From Dictyobacter arantiisoli (lineage in GTDB: Bacteria > Chloroflexota > Ktedonobacteria > Ktedonobacterales > Ktedonobacteraceae), in NCBI RefSeq assembly GCF_008326305.1, contig NZ_BIXY01000055.1, positions 1 to 47,698 of the forward strand: 47,698 nt of DNA, read 5' to 3'. This document shows positions 38,201-46,137 of the stretch, piece after piece (within the stretch, counting starts at the first letter, position 1; each line of letters begins with the position of its first letter). The notes beneath the pieces were generated by a model. That model was not told where the DNA came from and made no database searches. It saw only the letters and a list, made by a program, of their open reading frames with translations. Both the position numbers and the translations under genes were made by a program.

Positions 38201-41200
38201 CCCACCACAATCATTGAAGAGATACTGCTGGATGTGTGGGCAAAGGTCTTACAGAGAGCCGTGCCAGGGACGGATGCGAGTTTCTTTGATCTCGGTGGTC
38301 ATTCTCTGCTGGCAACACAACTACTGGCACAGGTTCGTGAGTTGTTTTCTCTAGAGGTGCCGTTACGGAGTGTCTTTGAGGCCCCTACTGTGGCGGCCTT
38401 TGCTGCTTTGCTGGATGGTTTGCTTCGGCAGGGGCAAGATCAGCATCTATCGCCCCTTGTTCCTGTAAAACGAGAGCCTTATCTCCCGGCCTCTTTCGCT
38501 CAACAACGTCTCTGGTTTCTTGAACAACTCGTACCAGATACAGCGGCTTACCATATTCCTCTCGCTGTAAGGATGAGAGGACCGTTAAATATACTTGCAT
38601 TGGAACAGAGTATTGGAGAGCTGATACGACGCCATGAAAGTCTGCGTACCGCGTTTACCATGCAGGATGGACAGGTCAAGCAATCCATCCATCCATTTAC
38701 AGCTTTCTCGCTGCCTGTTCTTTCTCTGCGCACAGAGAATGCAGGGGAGCGTGAGCGAGAATTGCAAGCATTGATCAGCGCAGAGATCCTGAAGCTCTTT
38801 GATTTAACGCACCCTCCTCTCTTGAGAGCAACCCTTTTTTCTGTGCATGAAGAAGAGCATGTGCTGCTGGTGACGATGCACCATATTATTTCTGATGGTC
38901 CGTCATATAACATATTTATTGATGAGCTTATGCTTTACTACGCCTCCTTCGCGCGGGGGGATGTGCCCGGCATAGTACAGCTCCCGCTTCAATATGCTGA
39001 CTTTGTCTCGTGGCAGAATCAATGGTTAAGCGACGAGAGGCTCGACGTGCAATTAACCTATTGGAAGCAAAAATTGTCCAAAAGCGTCGCGCTCGAATTG
39101 CCAACTGATCATCCACGTCCGGCGACTCAAACGTTCAATGGAGCGGATATAGTCTTCACACTCCCTCCCTCTCTTACCGCATCCTTACAAGCACTCAGCC
39201 GGAGCGAAGGCGTCACTCTCTTCATGACGCTCCTGGCTACTTTTCAGATGTTGCTTGCCACCTATACGGGTCAGGATGATATTACGGTTGGGACGCCGGT
39301 TACTAATCGCAACCGGACAGAGCTAGAGGGGTTAATTGGCTTTTTTGTAAACACACTTGTCTTACGTACAGATCTCTCTCATAATCCTGGCTTTATTGAA
39401 CTGCTGGCAAGGGTGCGTGAGACATGTCTGGAAGCATATACGCATCAGGATCTTCCCTTTGAACAGATTGTGGATGCCATTCAGCCAGAACGTGATCTGA
39501 GCCGTTCTCCGATCTTCCAGGTCATGTTTATGTTGCAGCATGCGCCAGATATGGATTCATTCGCAGATCTTGCTGACCTGCAACTCAGCCTGTTTCCGGT
39601 TGGAAGCCAGACGTCCAAGTTTGATCTCACACTTGACCTTACGGTTGTAGGACAGACTGTGCATGGTCGTCTGGAGTATGCGACAGACCTTTTTGATGTT
39701 CAAACTATGGAGCGTTTGATTGGGCACTGGCAAACACTACTCGCAAGCGTGGTTGCCAATCCGAATGCACCTATTGCCTCCCTCCCTCTGTTGACGGCGG
39801 CTGAATATCAGCTTTGCATCGAGGAGTGGAATGCCACGCAGAGCGTCTATCCCGCTGAACTATGCTTGCATCAGCTGGTCGAGGCTCAGGTGGAACGTAC
39901 ACCGCATCAGCCAGCGGCGATTTTTGAAGAAGAGCAGCTGAGCTATCATGAACTCAATCAGCGTGCCAATCAGCTCGCTCACTATCTGCAAACAGTGGGT
40001 GTAGGGCCCGAAATCCGGGTTGGTATTTACATGGAGCCATCCTTAGAGATGTTGATTGCGGTCCTGGCAGTCCTTAAAGCCGGAGGTGGCTATATTCCTC
40101 TTGACCGGGCTTATCCGAGTGAGCGTATTGCATTCTTGCTGAAAGATGCTGGCATCGCGCTTCTACTGGTCCAGCAACGGCATGCGGATACTGTCGTTTC
40201 AGAGAACCAGAGCACGCGGATCATTCCTCTTGACACGCTATACTCGGTACTTGATCAGCAGCCGGTGGATAATCCTGTAAGTCGTGTTTGTCCTGATAAT
40301 CTGGCCTACATTCTCTATACCTCTGGCTCAACCGGGATTCCCAAAGGAGTGATGATTTCACACAAAGGACTTGTCAATTATCTGCATTGGGCCAGACAAC
40401 GTTATGCGGTCGCAGAAGGATCTGGGGCACCTGTCCATTCATCGCTGACCTTTGATCTTACCGTGACGAGCCTTTTCTCGCCACTAATTTCAGGACGAAC
40501 CACCGTGCTCCTTCCCTTTGAACGTGGCGTAGAGTCACTAAATGCCGCTTTCCACAAATATCACGACTTCAGTCTGGTGAAGATCACTCCGGCTCATCTG
40601 GCATTATTGAGCCAGCAACCTGATCTGCGTCAGTATGCGAGCAGTACCAGGCTGTTTGTCATCGGAGGGGAGCAACTCCTGGCTGATAAGCTCGCAGTGT
40701 GGCAGGAACTTGCGCCAGAGACAAAATTTATCAATGAATATGGCCCAACTGAGACAGTTGTAGGCTGTTGTATCTATCAGGTTCCAAACGCTCCACGAGA
40801 ATCAGGGCCAGTACCAATTGGCCGTCCGATTGCGAATACACAAATCTACCTCTTGAATCGGTATCTCCAACCTGTCCCGCCAGGGATACCGGGAGAGATC
40901 TATATTGGAGGATTTGGCCTGGCGCGTGGATATCTCAACCGACCGGAGTTGACGGCAGAGCGTTTCATTCCTAATCCTTTCAGTGCGCAGGCCGGGTCAA
41001 GGCTCTATAGAACAGGCGATTTGGCCCGTTATCGTCCCGATGGCAACCTTGAATTTCTGGGTCGAAACGATCATCAGGTCAAGGTTCGTGGCTTTCGGAT
41101 CGAACTGGGAGAGATTGAGGCGGTATTGTCGCAGCATCCAGACATTCGCGAATGTGCTGTGCTTGTACAAGAAGATAAGCCTGAAGTGAAGCGCCTGGTT

Positions 41201-44200
41201 GCCTATATCGTGCCCAGACAAATGGATATGGCACTCTCGCAGACCCGGTTACGGGACTATATCCAGCAATATTTGCCGGATTATATGACGCCAGCATTGT
41301 TTGTTCAACTTGAACGGCTGCCACTCTCATCAAACGGAAAACTGGATCGCGACGCTTTACCTGTTCCTGGCGAAATGAAACATGAAGAAGGAACTACATT
41401 TGTTGAGCCACGCACACCGGCTGAACAGATACTGGCCCGTATCTGGACGGAAGTTCTTGGTATTGATCGGGTAAGTATTACTGACAATTTCTTTGCGCTC
41501 GGTGGCGATTCGCTGCTGAGTATGCAGATTATTGCTCGTGCAGCGCAAGCCAACTTACGGCTTACACCCAGACAGATTTTTCAGCAACAGACGATTGAGG
41601 CGCTTGCTGCCGTTGTCAATACCTATTCACCTTTCCAGGCTGAACAGGGACTCGTTGAAGGACCAGTGCAACTTACTCCTATTCAACACTGGTTCTTTGA
41701 ACAGAAGTTAAATGAGCCATATCACTGGAACCAATCAGCATTGTTACAACTGGCCGAACCGTGCGATCCCGTCATCCTGGAAAAGGCTATGAGAGAGCTT
41801 GTCGAGCATCATGATGCTTTACGTATGCGTTTTACACAGCTTGACGAAACATGGCAGCAGACAAATGGAGGTCAGGCGGAAGCGTCCTACAAATTTACTT
41901 ATGTGGATTTTGCAGGCGAATCGAGTGATTACCAGAAGAAAATGATCATGGCTACACATGCGCTAGCCTCGATGGACTTCGACCTTGCGCAGGGTCCACT
42001 CCTGAGCGTCGTATTCTTTGATCTGGGTCCCCAACAAGCTAGCCTGCTATTGATCTGTATTCATCATCTGATTGTTGATAATGTATCCTGGCAAATACTG
42101 CTGGCGGATCTCCAGATTGCCTATCAGTCGTTAATACAGCATAAGCAACCCCAATTTCCGCCCAAAACCACCTCTTATCAAAGTTGGGCGCAACAGCTTC
42201 TGCGTTATGCGCAGTCGGAAGAAGTCATTCAGGAACAGGCTTTCTGGCTAGAAGAGAATTATGGCGTCGTTCCGCATGCTCCGCTAGATTTTCCTGTCGA
42301 GGCTATCAGTAATACTGTGGCCTCTGGTCGCACCTATTCTTTGAGCTTGAGTCAGGAAGAGACAAGTGACCTTCTGGCAAACGTCTCGCGGGCTCATCAG
42401 GTTCCGATGAATGACATTGTTCTGGCGATGCTCGCGCTGATATGTGCGCGTTGGATAGGGACTGACTGCATACATATTGATACAGAGGGGCATGGGCGAG
42501 AAGAAATATCCGATGAGATAGATGTCTCGCGTACTGTTGGTTGGTTTACCTCAATCTATCCTATCTATTTGCAGTTATCGGCTTCAAGTAGTGAAAGCGA
42601 GGCCTTGCAACGTTTGCAGGCCAGGTTGAGCCATCTCCCGCATAAGGGGTTTGGTTATGGAGCCCTGCGCTATCTTAATGAGGACCCTGAGCTGCGCCAG
42701 CGTTTTCGCATGCTTCCACAGGCCGATATCCTGTTGAACTATGTTGGACAGATTGATCAGATGATCTCCTCGGCTACCTTATTCAAAGATATCTATCCAT
42801 CCAGTGAATTTGATCGTAGCTCTTCCGATAAGAGGCCCTACCTCTTTGAGATTATCAGTGGCATCAGAGACGGAAAGCTATACATAGACTGGAAATATAG
42901 CGCGGACACCCATCACGAATCGACTATCGAACGGCTTGCCAGCGATTTTATGCAAGCTGTGCGTACACTTATGCAGCACTATCGGACAATGGATGTTCCT
43001 CCTCTTGTTTCAAATATCTCACGTGTACCGCTCACGCAGGAGAAGTTTGAGCAGCTGTTGGCCGAGTTAGAAGTTGATGCTGCTGATATTGAGACCATTG
43101 ATACGCTTTCCCCTGCCCAGCAGGGAATGTTTTATGAAACGCTGAGTGCTCCAGGAACAGGCATTCATGTTGAGCAGTGGAACTCCACTTTAAGCGGGAA
43201 TCTGGATGTAGAAGCATTCAGACGAGCCTGGCAATGGGTCATTGATCGCCATACGATTTTCCGTACCTCCTTCATAGAGGATGCAGGTGTTGAACTGATG
43301 CAGGTTACGCTCCGTCATGTTCCATTCCCGATCATCCAACATGACCTTCGTGCCTTTTCATCAGAGGAGCAGGTGACATACCTTGATCAGTATGCGAAGC
43401 AGGACCGTAATCAGGGATTCAAGCTTTCTCATGCGCCACTCATGCGTCTCACACTTTTCCAGCTTGGGCACGATACCTATCGTTTTATCCTGACGTATCA
43501 TCACATGTTGATGGATCTCTGGTGCCATCATCTTGTAATTGAAGAAGTATTTGCTTGCTATCAAGCATATTGTAACAAGCAAAGCTTACAGCTTGAACCG
43601 AGTCTTCCATATACAGAATATATTGCCTGGCTCAAGAAGCAGGACGTAGCGGAGGCGGAACGTTTCTGGCGTAGCAGTTTGCATGGTTTTGCATCCCCAA
43701 CAGTTTTAGGGCGCATCACCGAATTGAGCGCCCCTGAAATTGAGAAAAATCATGCTTCCGAACTGCTGATGCTTTCAGCTTCAACGACTGCCGCTTTGCA
43801 ACGGGTAGCGCGTCAGCATCGTGTTACGCTCAATACGCTGTTCCAGGGGACCTGGGCCTTGCTCCTGAGTCGTTATGGTCGTACGGATGATGTGCTTTTT
43901 GGTATTACCGTTGCGGGCCGTCCTCCTGAATTGCCGGGTATTGAAACCATGATTGGTTTGTGTATCAACACCCTGCCCTTACGTATTCAACTTAAGCCAG
44001 ATGGTGCACTATGGGATTGGTTGCAAACGATTCAGTATCATAATCTGGATTTGCGACAATATGAATACACACCTGCGGGTCTCATTCATACCTGGAGCAG
44101 TGTTCCCGGCGGGCAGCCATTATATGAAAGTCTGCTGGTAGTAGAGAATTTCCCCGAAAGCTTTTTTAATCTTCATACCACAATTGGGAACGTGACGATA

Positions 44201-46123
44201 TCGAAGCCTGAATTGAAAGGGGCCCAGACTCAGCACGCACTCACTCTCCTGGTGACCGTTGAAAAAGAGGAGCTTGGCGTTGGATGTATCTACGATCAGC
44301 AACGTATCAGCCAGCCGATGGTAGAACGGATACTGGGCCACTTCTGTTTGCTGTTGGAGCAATTAGCCAGCGGTATTGATCAATCTCTGGATACTTTACG
44401 GAATCTGATTACCGACGAGCAAATTCCAGTTGTGTATCCAGTGGCAAGAACGCTAGCCATGGAGAATGATCCACCACGGACGCCGGTGGAGCGACTGCTG
44501 GTTGGTATCTGGCAACAGGTATTGGGTATGCAACAGGTTGGCATCCATGCTAATTTCTTAGAATTAGGTGGACATTCCCTGCTGGCAACGCAATTGATCT
44601 CACGTATACGGACGACATTTCAGTTAGATTTTCCTTTACGGCAACTTTTTGAATATCCCACGATTGCTCTACTGGCAGAACAGCTTACGCAGTTCACCGC
44701 GCAGGCATCATCGGCTGTGGCACCAATTGTTCCTGTACCACGTAATCAGCCATTGCCCCTCTCACTGGCTCAGCAGCGGCTCTGGTTCCTCGATCAATTG
44801 ATTCCTGAGCGCAGTGTGTATAACATTACCCGATCTTTGCATATACGGGGGCCGCTCAATATTTCGGCTCTGATGCGTAGTATTGAAGAGATAATGCAGC
44901 GTCACGAAATATTACGTACCACATTTCCTGCGCGAGATGGACAGGCCATCCAGATTATCCATCCTCGTGTGGATCTGGCATGGTCTGAGATTGATCTTGC
45001 CTTTTGTGCCGAAGAGAAACGTGAAGTATGGGTTTCAACCCTGATACAGGATGAAGTTCGGAAGCCGCTGGACCTGGCGAATGGGCCGTTGCTACGTACT
45101 CTGCTCTTGAAGCTTGACCGTGAAGAGCACATTCTGGTTGTGACCATTCACCATATTGTCTTTGATGTATGGTCGGAGGGCGTCTTTCTTCATGAATTGG
45201 CGGCCTTATATCAGGCTTTTACCGCCGGCCAATCCTCGCCTCTAACCGCTCTTCCAATTCAGTATGCTGATTTTGCTGTCTGGCAGCGGCAATGGTTACA
45301 GGGAGATGTGCTCAATGATCAGATTGCCTACTGGCAAAGACAATTGCAGAATGCCAGCGTGCTGGCATTGCCGACAGATAAAGCGCGGCAGGCGAGGCAA
45401 GGTTATCAGGGAGCCATGAAAGAGTTCACTCTGGATGGGGAACTTTCAAATGTGTTGAATAACCTGAGTCGTCAGGAAGGGGTAACGCTCTTTATGACCT
45501 TGCTGGCTGGCTTTATGACCTTGCTCCTTCGCTATACTGGCCAGACTGATATTGTTGTCGGAACCGATATTGCGAACCGAACCTGGACTGAGACCGAACA
45601 ACTGATTGGCTTTTTCGTCAATCTCCTGGTGTTGCGCGGCGACCTCAGTCGGAATCCCCGTTTCTCCGACCTGCTACAGCAAATACGCCAGATGGTACTG
45701 GATGCCTATGCTCATCAGGATCTTCCCTTTGAGAAACTCATTAATGTGCTTCATCTGGAGCGAGAGGGTGGTCAGACTCCTCTGGTGCGTGTACTGTTTG
45801 TTTTCCAGAACATTCCCTGGACGATGCCGAGTCTCGATGAAATAACTATCACTCCCGCACCAGTGGAGCAGGATATTACGAGATTTGAGCTGGCATTCTT
45901 TATGTGGGAGACTCCGGAAGGATTAAAAGGCACCATAAATTACAGTACGGATCTATTTGAGCACAAAACAATTAACGATATGATCACGCATTTCAAGACC
46001 CTTCTGCAAAATATCAGTGCGCAACCAACTGCTCATCTGGATACCTTAAAAATGTATAGCGAGGAAGCAGAGAAAACAAAACGAGCATCACAACTTGGTC
46101 GCTTGAAGAAGAAGAAGATATAA
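32222..46123 (+). CDS. Hybrid PKS/NRPS: KS-AT-CP-C-A(Gly)-PCP-C-A(Asn)-PCP-E-C-PCP-C
   Basis: 4633 aa. KS 1-430 with Cys181, His317 and His357. AT about 535-840 with Ser632 (GHSIGE) and HAFH at 728-731, the malonyl-CoA pattern. No KR, DH or ER. Carrier Ser971. C1 HHCISDG near 1165. A1 about 1490-1985, code DILQLGMIWK, glycine-like. PCP Ser2028. C2 HHIISDG near 2220. A2 about 2545-3050, code DLTKVGEVGK, one change from the Asn code DLTKLGEVGK. PCP Ser3097 (LGGDS, typical before E). Epimerase about 3150-3600 with HHLIVDNVSW at 3281 and NYVGQ. C3 about 3625-4060, DCL-like start LSPAQQGMFYE, motif HHMLMDL. PCP Ser4119 with no A domain. C4 about 4175-4615, motif HHIVFDV, then a Lys-rich end. No thioesterase or reductase. 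Predicted extension: malonate, Gly, D-Asn, one unknown residue. Confidence 0.96.
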   Translation: MTQGELNGLEVAIVGLAGRFPGAKNVAEYWQNLREGIDTISSFSTDELLSAGIDLKQANDPAYVRRGGVIDDIDLFDAAFFGYSPREAAFLDPQQRLFLECAEEALENAGYDARSYREAIGVYAGIGLNTYFLRNLHHLQNWSNSNDIFQMITANDKDFLASRVAYKLNLRGPALVVQTACSTSLVAVHMAVRALVGGECSMALAGGVTIRVPQKAGYHYQEGGILSADGYCRAFDAQAQGTVSSNGVGIVVLKRLEDALADHDHIYAVIKGSAINNDGSSKVGYTAPGIQGQIRVIQDAQLVADIDAESIGYIETHGTGTANGDPIEIAALTEAFRSQTSKKNFCAIGSVKTNIGHLDAASGIAGLIKTIYSLQQGILLPSLHFHSPNPALQLESSPFYVNKDLRAWTTEENVPRRAGVSSFGIGGTNAHVLLEEAPVTEDDTRSVRPHQLIVLSARTENALKQASINLAAHIHQQPELELADIAYTLQVGRPLFHYRQALVCHTVEDVARELESENALHLMRASIAATETSVVFMFPGQGTQYIDMGRDLYRTEAVFRAELDRCAELLRSYLGVDLREALYLSDESKREEFSQRLTQTWLTQPALFAVEYALAKQWESWGVHPAAMIGHSIGEYVAACLAGVFSLEDALQLVTARGRLMQQLPEASMLAITLPAQELQALLTGRLSIAAINTHTQCVVAGPTVEIEGLMRQLQSREINCRLLHTSHAFHSILVEPIVDEYVALVRSIQLHSPQRPYISNVTGTWISAEEATDPDYWGLHIRQPVLFAAGIEKILQADLAVLLEVGPGRTLSTFARHQSQAFSGRSDYTIVPSLRRPTETLSDDEFMLTSLGRLWLAGVSIAWDEFHADELCYRVPLPAYPFERQRYWIDPLHYNVQEPDAQLSFVDEENTQEIHADSADTTLYPRPILPTPYVAPRNQLEATLAEMWQELLGIAQVGIYDSFFELGGHSLLATQLVSRLRAELQVSVPLRTIFEATTVAELGHLITEQPLTSMRAEELAQPIHPLEREGTLPLSYAQRRLWFMQQMEQDAGFLNIPLGIRLRGPLNLDVLQQSLQEITHRHESLRTTFALHDGMPEPLIASVLDVVLEVEDLQGLAGSERELALQQLATQMVRRPFDLEHGPLFRVTVFKLDPVEHVLLIAMHHCISDGWSFSVLLHELIDLYSAFSNGHPSPLEPLAVQYVDFAAWQQQWLQGDEVEQQLAYWRKQLGGPLPALELPTDHPRPAIQSYRGAHFPFQFPTTLTENIKALGQQEGATVFMLLLAAFQVICSRYSGQEDILIGTPIANRRRTEIEKLIGCFINTLVIRTDLAGNLSFRELLHSVREKTLEAYAHQDLPFEQVVEALQPDRDLSRSPIFQVMFMLQNVPFPPTEFADLQLHLIDIDNGATQFDLTFIVNEIDEHIAGLVEYNADLFEVETIRRMVDHWQGLLTSVVTDCAQHVKDVPLLTQAEQQHLQAWNSTGVEWEEPACVQDMFAAQVTRTPDAVALVWEGNVWTYAALNRAANRVASRLRALGVGPGKLVGICLERSAELVVALLGVLKSGGAYVPLDPAYPQERLTYMLRNSQATALLIREEFVDRFALNDTLACVELPLPADEESEEEELSVKMDGEALAYVIYTSGSTGTPKGVMISHRAMRNCFLSMAQQPGMTAADSVLAVTSFSFDIAALELLLPLMVGASTVIASREDAMDAFALLHLIETTQTSFMQATPATWRLLLNAGWQSRSMLKILCGGEALPLELAQQLGHRSDSVWNMYGPTETTIWSTISQICAENASISIGHPIANTQVYVLDPQGIEVPVGVAGELFIGGDGVAHGYWQLPVLTAERFVPDPFTDQPGARLYRTGDLVRRTADGALIYLNRLDFQVKVRGHRIELGEIETRLVQHPLLSECVVVVKEEREGDARLVAYIIPQTDAIVDARELRSFMQQSLPEYMIPAYFVPLERWPLTPNGKIDRKALPTPDFSDARVDFSSTPTTIIEEILLDVWAKVLQRAVPGTDASFFDLGGHSLLATQLLAQVRELFSLEVPLRSVFEAPTVAAFAALLDGLLRQGQDQHLSPLVPVKREPYLPASFAQQRLWFLEQLVPDTAAYHIPLAVRMRGPLNILALEQSIGELIRRHESLRTAFTMQDGQVKQSIHPFTAFSLPVLSLRTENAGERERELQALISAEILKLFDLTHPPLLRATLFSVHEEEHVLLVTMHHIISDGPSYNIFIDELMLYYASFARGDVPGIVQLPLQYADFVSWQNQWLSDERLDVQLTYWKQKLSKSVALELPTDHPRPATQTFNGADIVFTLPPSLTASLQALSRSEGVTLFMTLLATFQMLLATYTGQDDITVGTPVTNRNRTELEGLIGFFVNTLVLRTDLSHNPGFIELLARVRETCLEAYTHQDLPFEQIVDAIQPERDLSRSPIFQVMFMLQHAPDMDSFADLADLQLSLFPVGSQTSKFDLTLDLTVVGQTVHGRLEYATDLFDVQTMERLIGHWQTLLASVVANPNAPIASLPLLTAAEYQLCIEEWNATQSVYPAELCLHQLVEAQVERTPHQPAAIFEEEQLSYHELNQRANQLAHYLQTVGVGPEIRVGIYMEPSLEMLIAVLAVLKAGGGYIPLDRAYPSERIAFLLKDAGIALLLVQQRHADTVVSENQSTRIIPLDTLYSVLDQQPVDNPVSRVCPDNLAYILYTSGSTGIPKGVMISHKGLVNYLHWARQRYAVAEGSGAPVHSSLTFDLTVTSLFSPLISGRTTVLLPFERGVESLNAAFHKYHDFSLVKITPAHLALLSQQPDLRQYASSTRLFVIGGEQLLADKLAVWQELAPETKFINEYGPTETVVGCCIYQVPNAPRESGPVPIGRPIANTQIYLLNRYLQPVPPGIPGEIYIGGFGLARGYLNRPELTAERFIPNPFSAQAGSRLYRTGDLARYRPDGNLEFLGRNDHQVKVRGFRIELGEIEAVLSQHPDIRECAVLVQEDKPEVKRLVAYIVPRQMDMALSQTRLRDYIQQYLPDYMTPALFVQLERLPLSSNGKLDRDALPVPGEMKHEEGTTFVEPRTPAEQILARIWTEVLGIDRVSITDNFFALGGDSLLSMQIIARAAQANLRLTPRQIFQQQTIEALAAVVNTYSPFQAEQGLVEGPVQLTPIQHWFFEQKLNEPYHWNQSALLQLAEPCDPVILEKAMRELVEHHDALRMRFTQLDETWQQTNGGQAEASYKFTYVDFAGESSDYQKKMIMATHALASMDFDLAQGPLLSVVFFDLGPQQASLLLICIHHLIVDNVSWQILLADLQIAYQSLIQHKQPQFPPKTTSYQSWAQQLLRYAQSEEVIQEQAFWLEENYGVVPHAPLDFPVEAISNTVASGRTYSLSLSQEETSDLLANVSRAHQVPMNDIVLAMLALICARWIGTDCIHIDTEGHGREEISDEIDVSRTVGWFTSIYPIYLQLSASSSESEALQRLQARLSHLPHKGFGYGALRYLNEDPELRQRFRMLPQADILLNYVGQIDQMISSATLFKDIYPSSEFDRSSSDKRPYLFEIISGIRDGKLYIDWKYSADTHHESTIERLASDFMQAVRTLMQHYRTMDVPPLVSNISRVPLTQEKFEQLLAELEVDAADIETIDTLSPAQQGMFYETLSAPGTGIHVEQWNSTLSGNLDVEAFRRAWQWVIDRHTIFRTSFIEDAGVELMQVTLRHVPFPIIQHDLRAFSSEEQVTYLDQYAKQDRNQGFKLSHAPLMRLTLFQLGHDTYRFILTYHHMLMDLWCHHLVIEEVFACYQAYCNKQSLQLEPSLPYTEYIAWLKKQDVAEAERFWRSSLHGFASPTVLGRITELSAPEIEKNHASELLMLSASTTAALQRVARQHRVTLNTLFQGTWALLLSRYGRTDDVLFGITVAGRPPELPGIETMIGLCINTLPLRIQLKPDGALWDWLQTIQYHNLDLRQYEYTPAGLIHTWSSVPGGQPLYESLLVVENFPESFFNLHTTIGNVTISKPELKGAQTQHALTLLVTVEKEELGVGCIYDQQRISQPMVERILGHFCLLLEQLASGIDQSLDTLRNLITDEQIPVVYPVARTLAMENDPPRTPVERLLVGIWQQVLGMQQVGIHANFLELGGHSLLATQLISRIRTTFQLDFPLRQLFEYPTIALLAEQLTQFTAQASSAVAPIVPVPRNQPLPLSLAQQRLWFLDQLIPERSVYNITRSLHIRGPLNISALMRSIEEIMQRHEILRTTFPARDGQAIQIIHPRVDLAWSEIDLAFCAEEKREVWVSTLIQDEVRKPLDLANGPLLRTLLLKLDREEHILVVTIHHIVFDVWSEGVFLHELAALYQAFTAGQSSPLTALPIQYADFAVWQRQWLQGDVLNDQIAYWQRQLQNASVLALPTDKARQARQGYQGAMKEFTLDGELSNVLNNLSRQEGVTLFMTLLAGFMTLLLRYTGQTDIVVGTDIANRTWTETEQLIGFFVNLLVLRGDLSRNPRFSDLLQQIRQMVLDAYAHQDLPFEKLINVLHLEREGGQTPLVRVLFVFQNIPWTMPSLDEITITPAPVEQDITRFELAFFMWETPEGLKGTINYSTDLFEHKTINDMITHFKTLLQNISAQPTAHLDTLKMYSEEAEKTKRASQLGRLKKKKI

Positions 46124-46137
46124 GGAGTGTGATAGAG

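Noticed and set aside
25546-46000. Many long antisense frames across the megasynthase genes
   Set aside because: They are codon shadows of the C, A and KS domains, with repeated similar shadows at equivalent domain positions and no independent signals.
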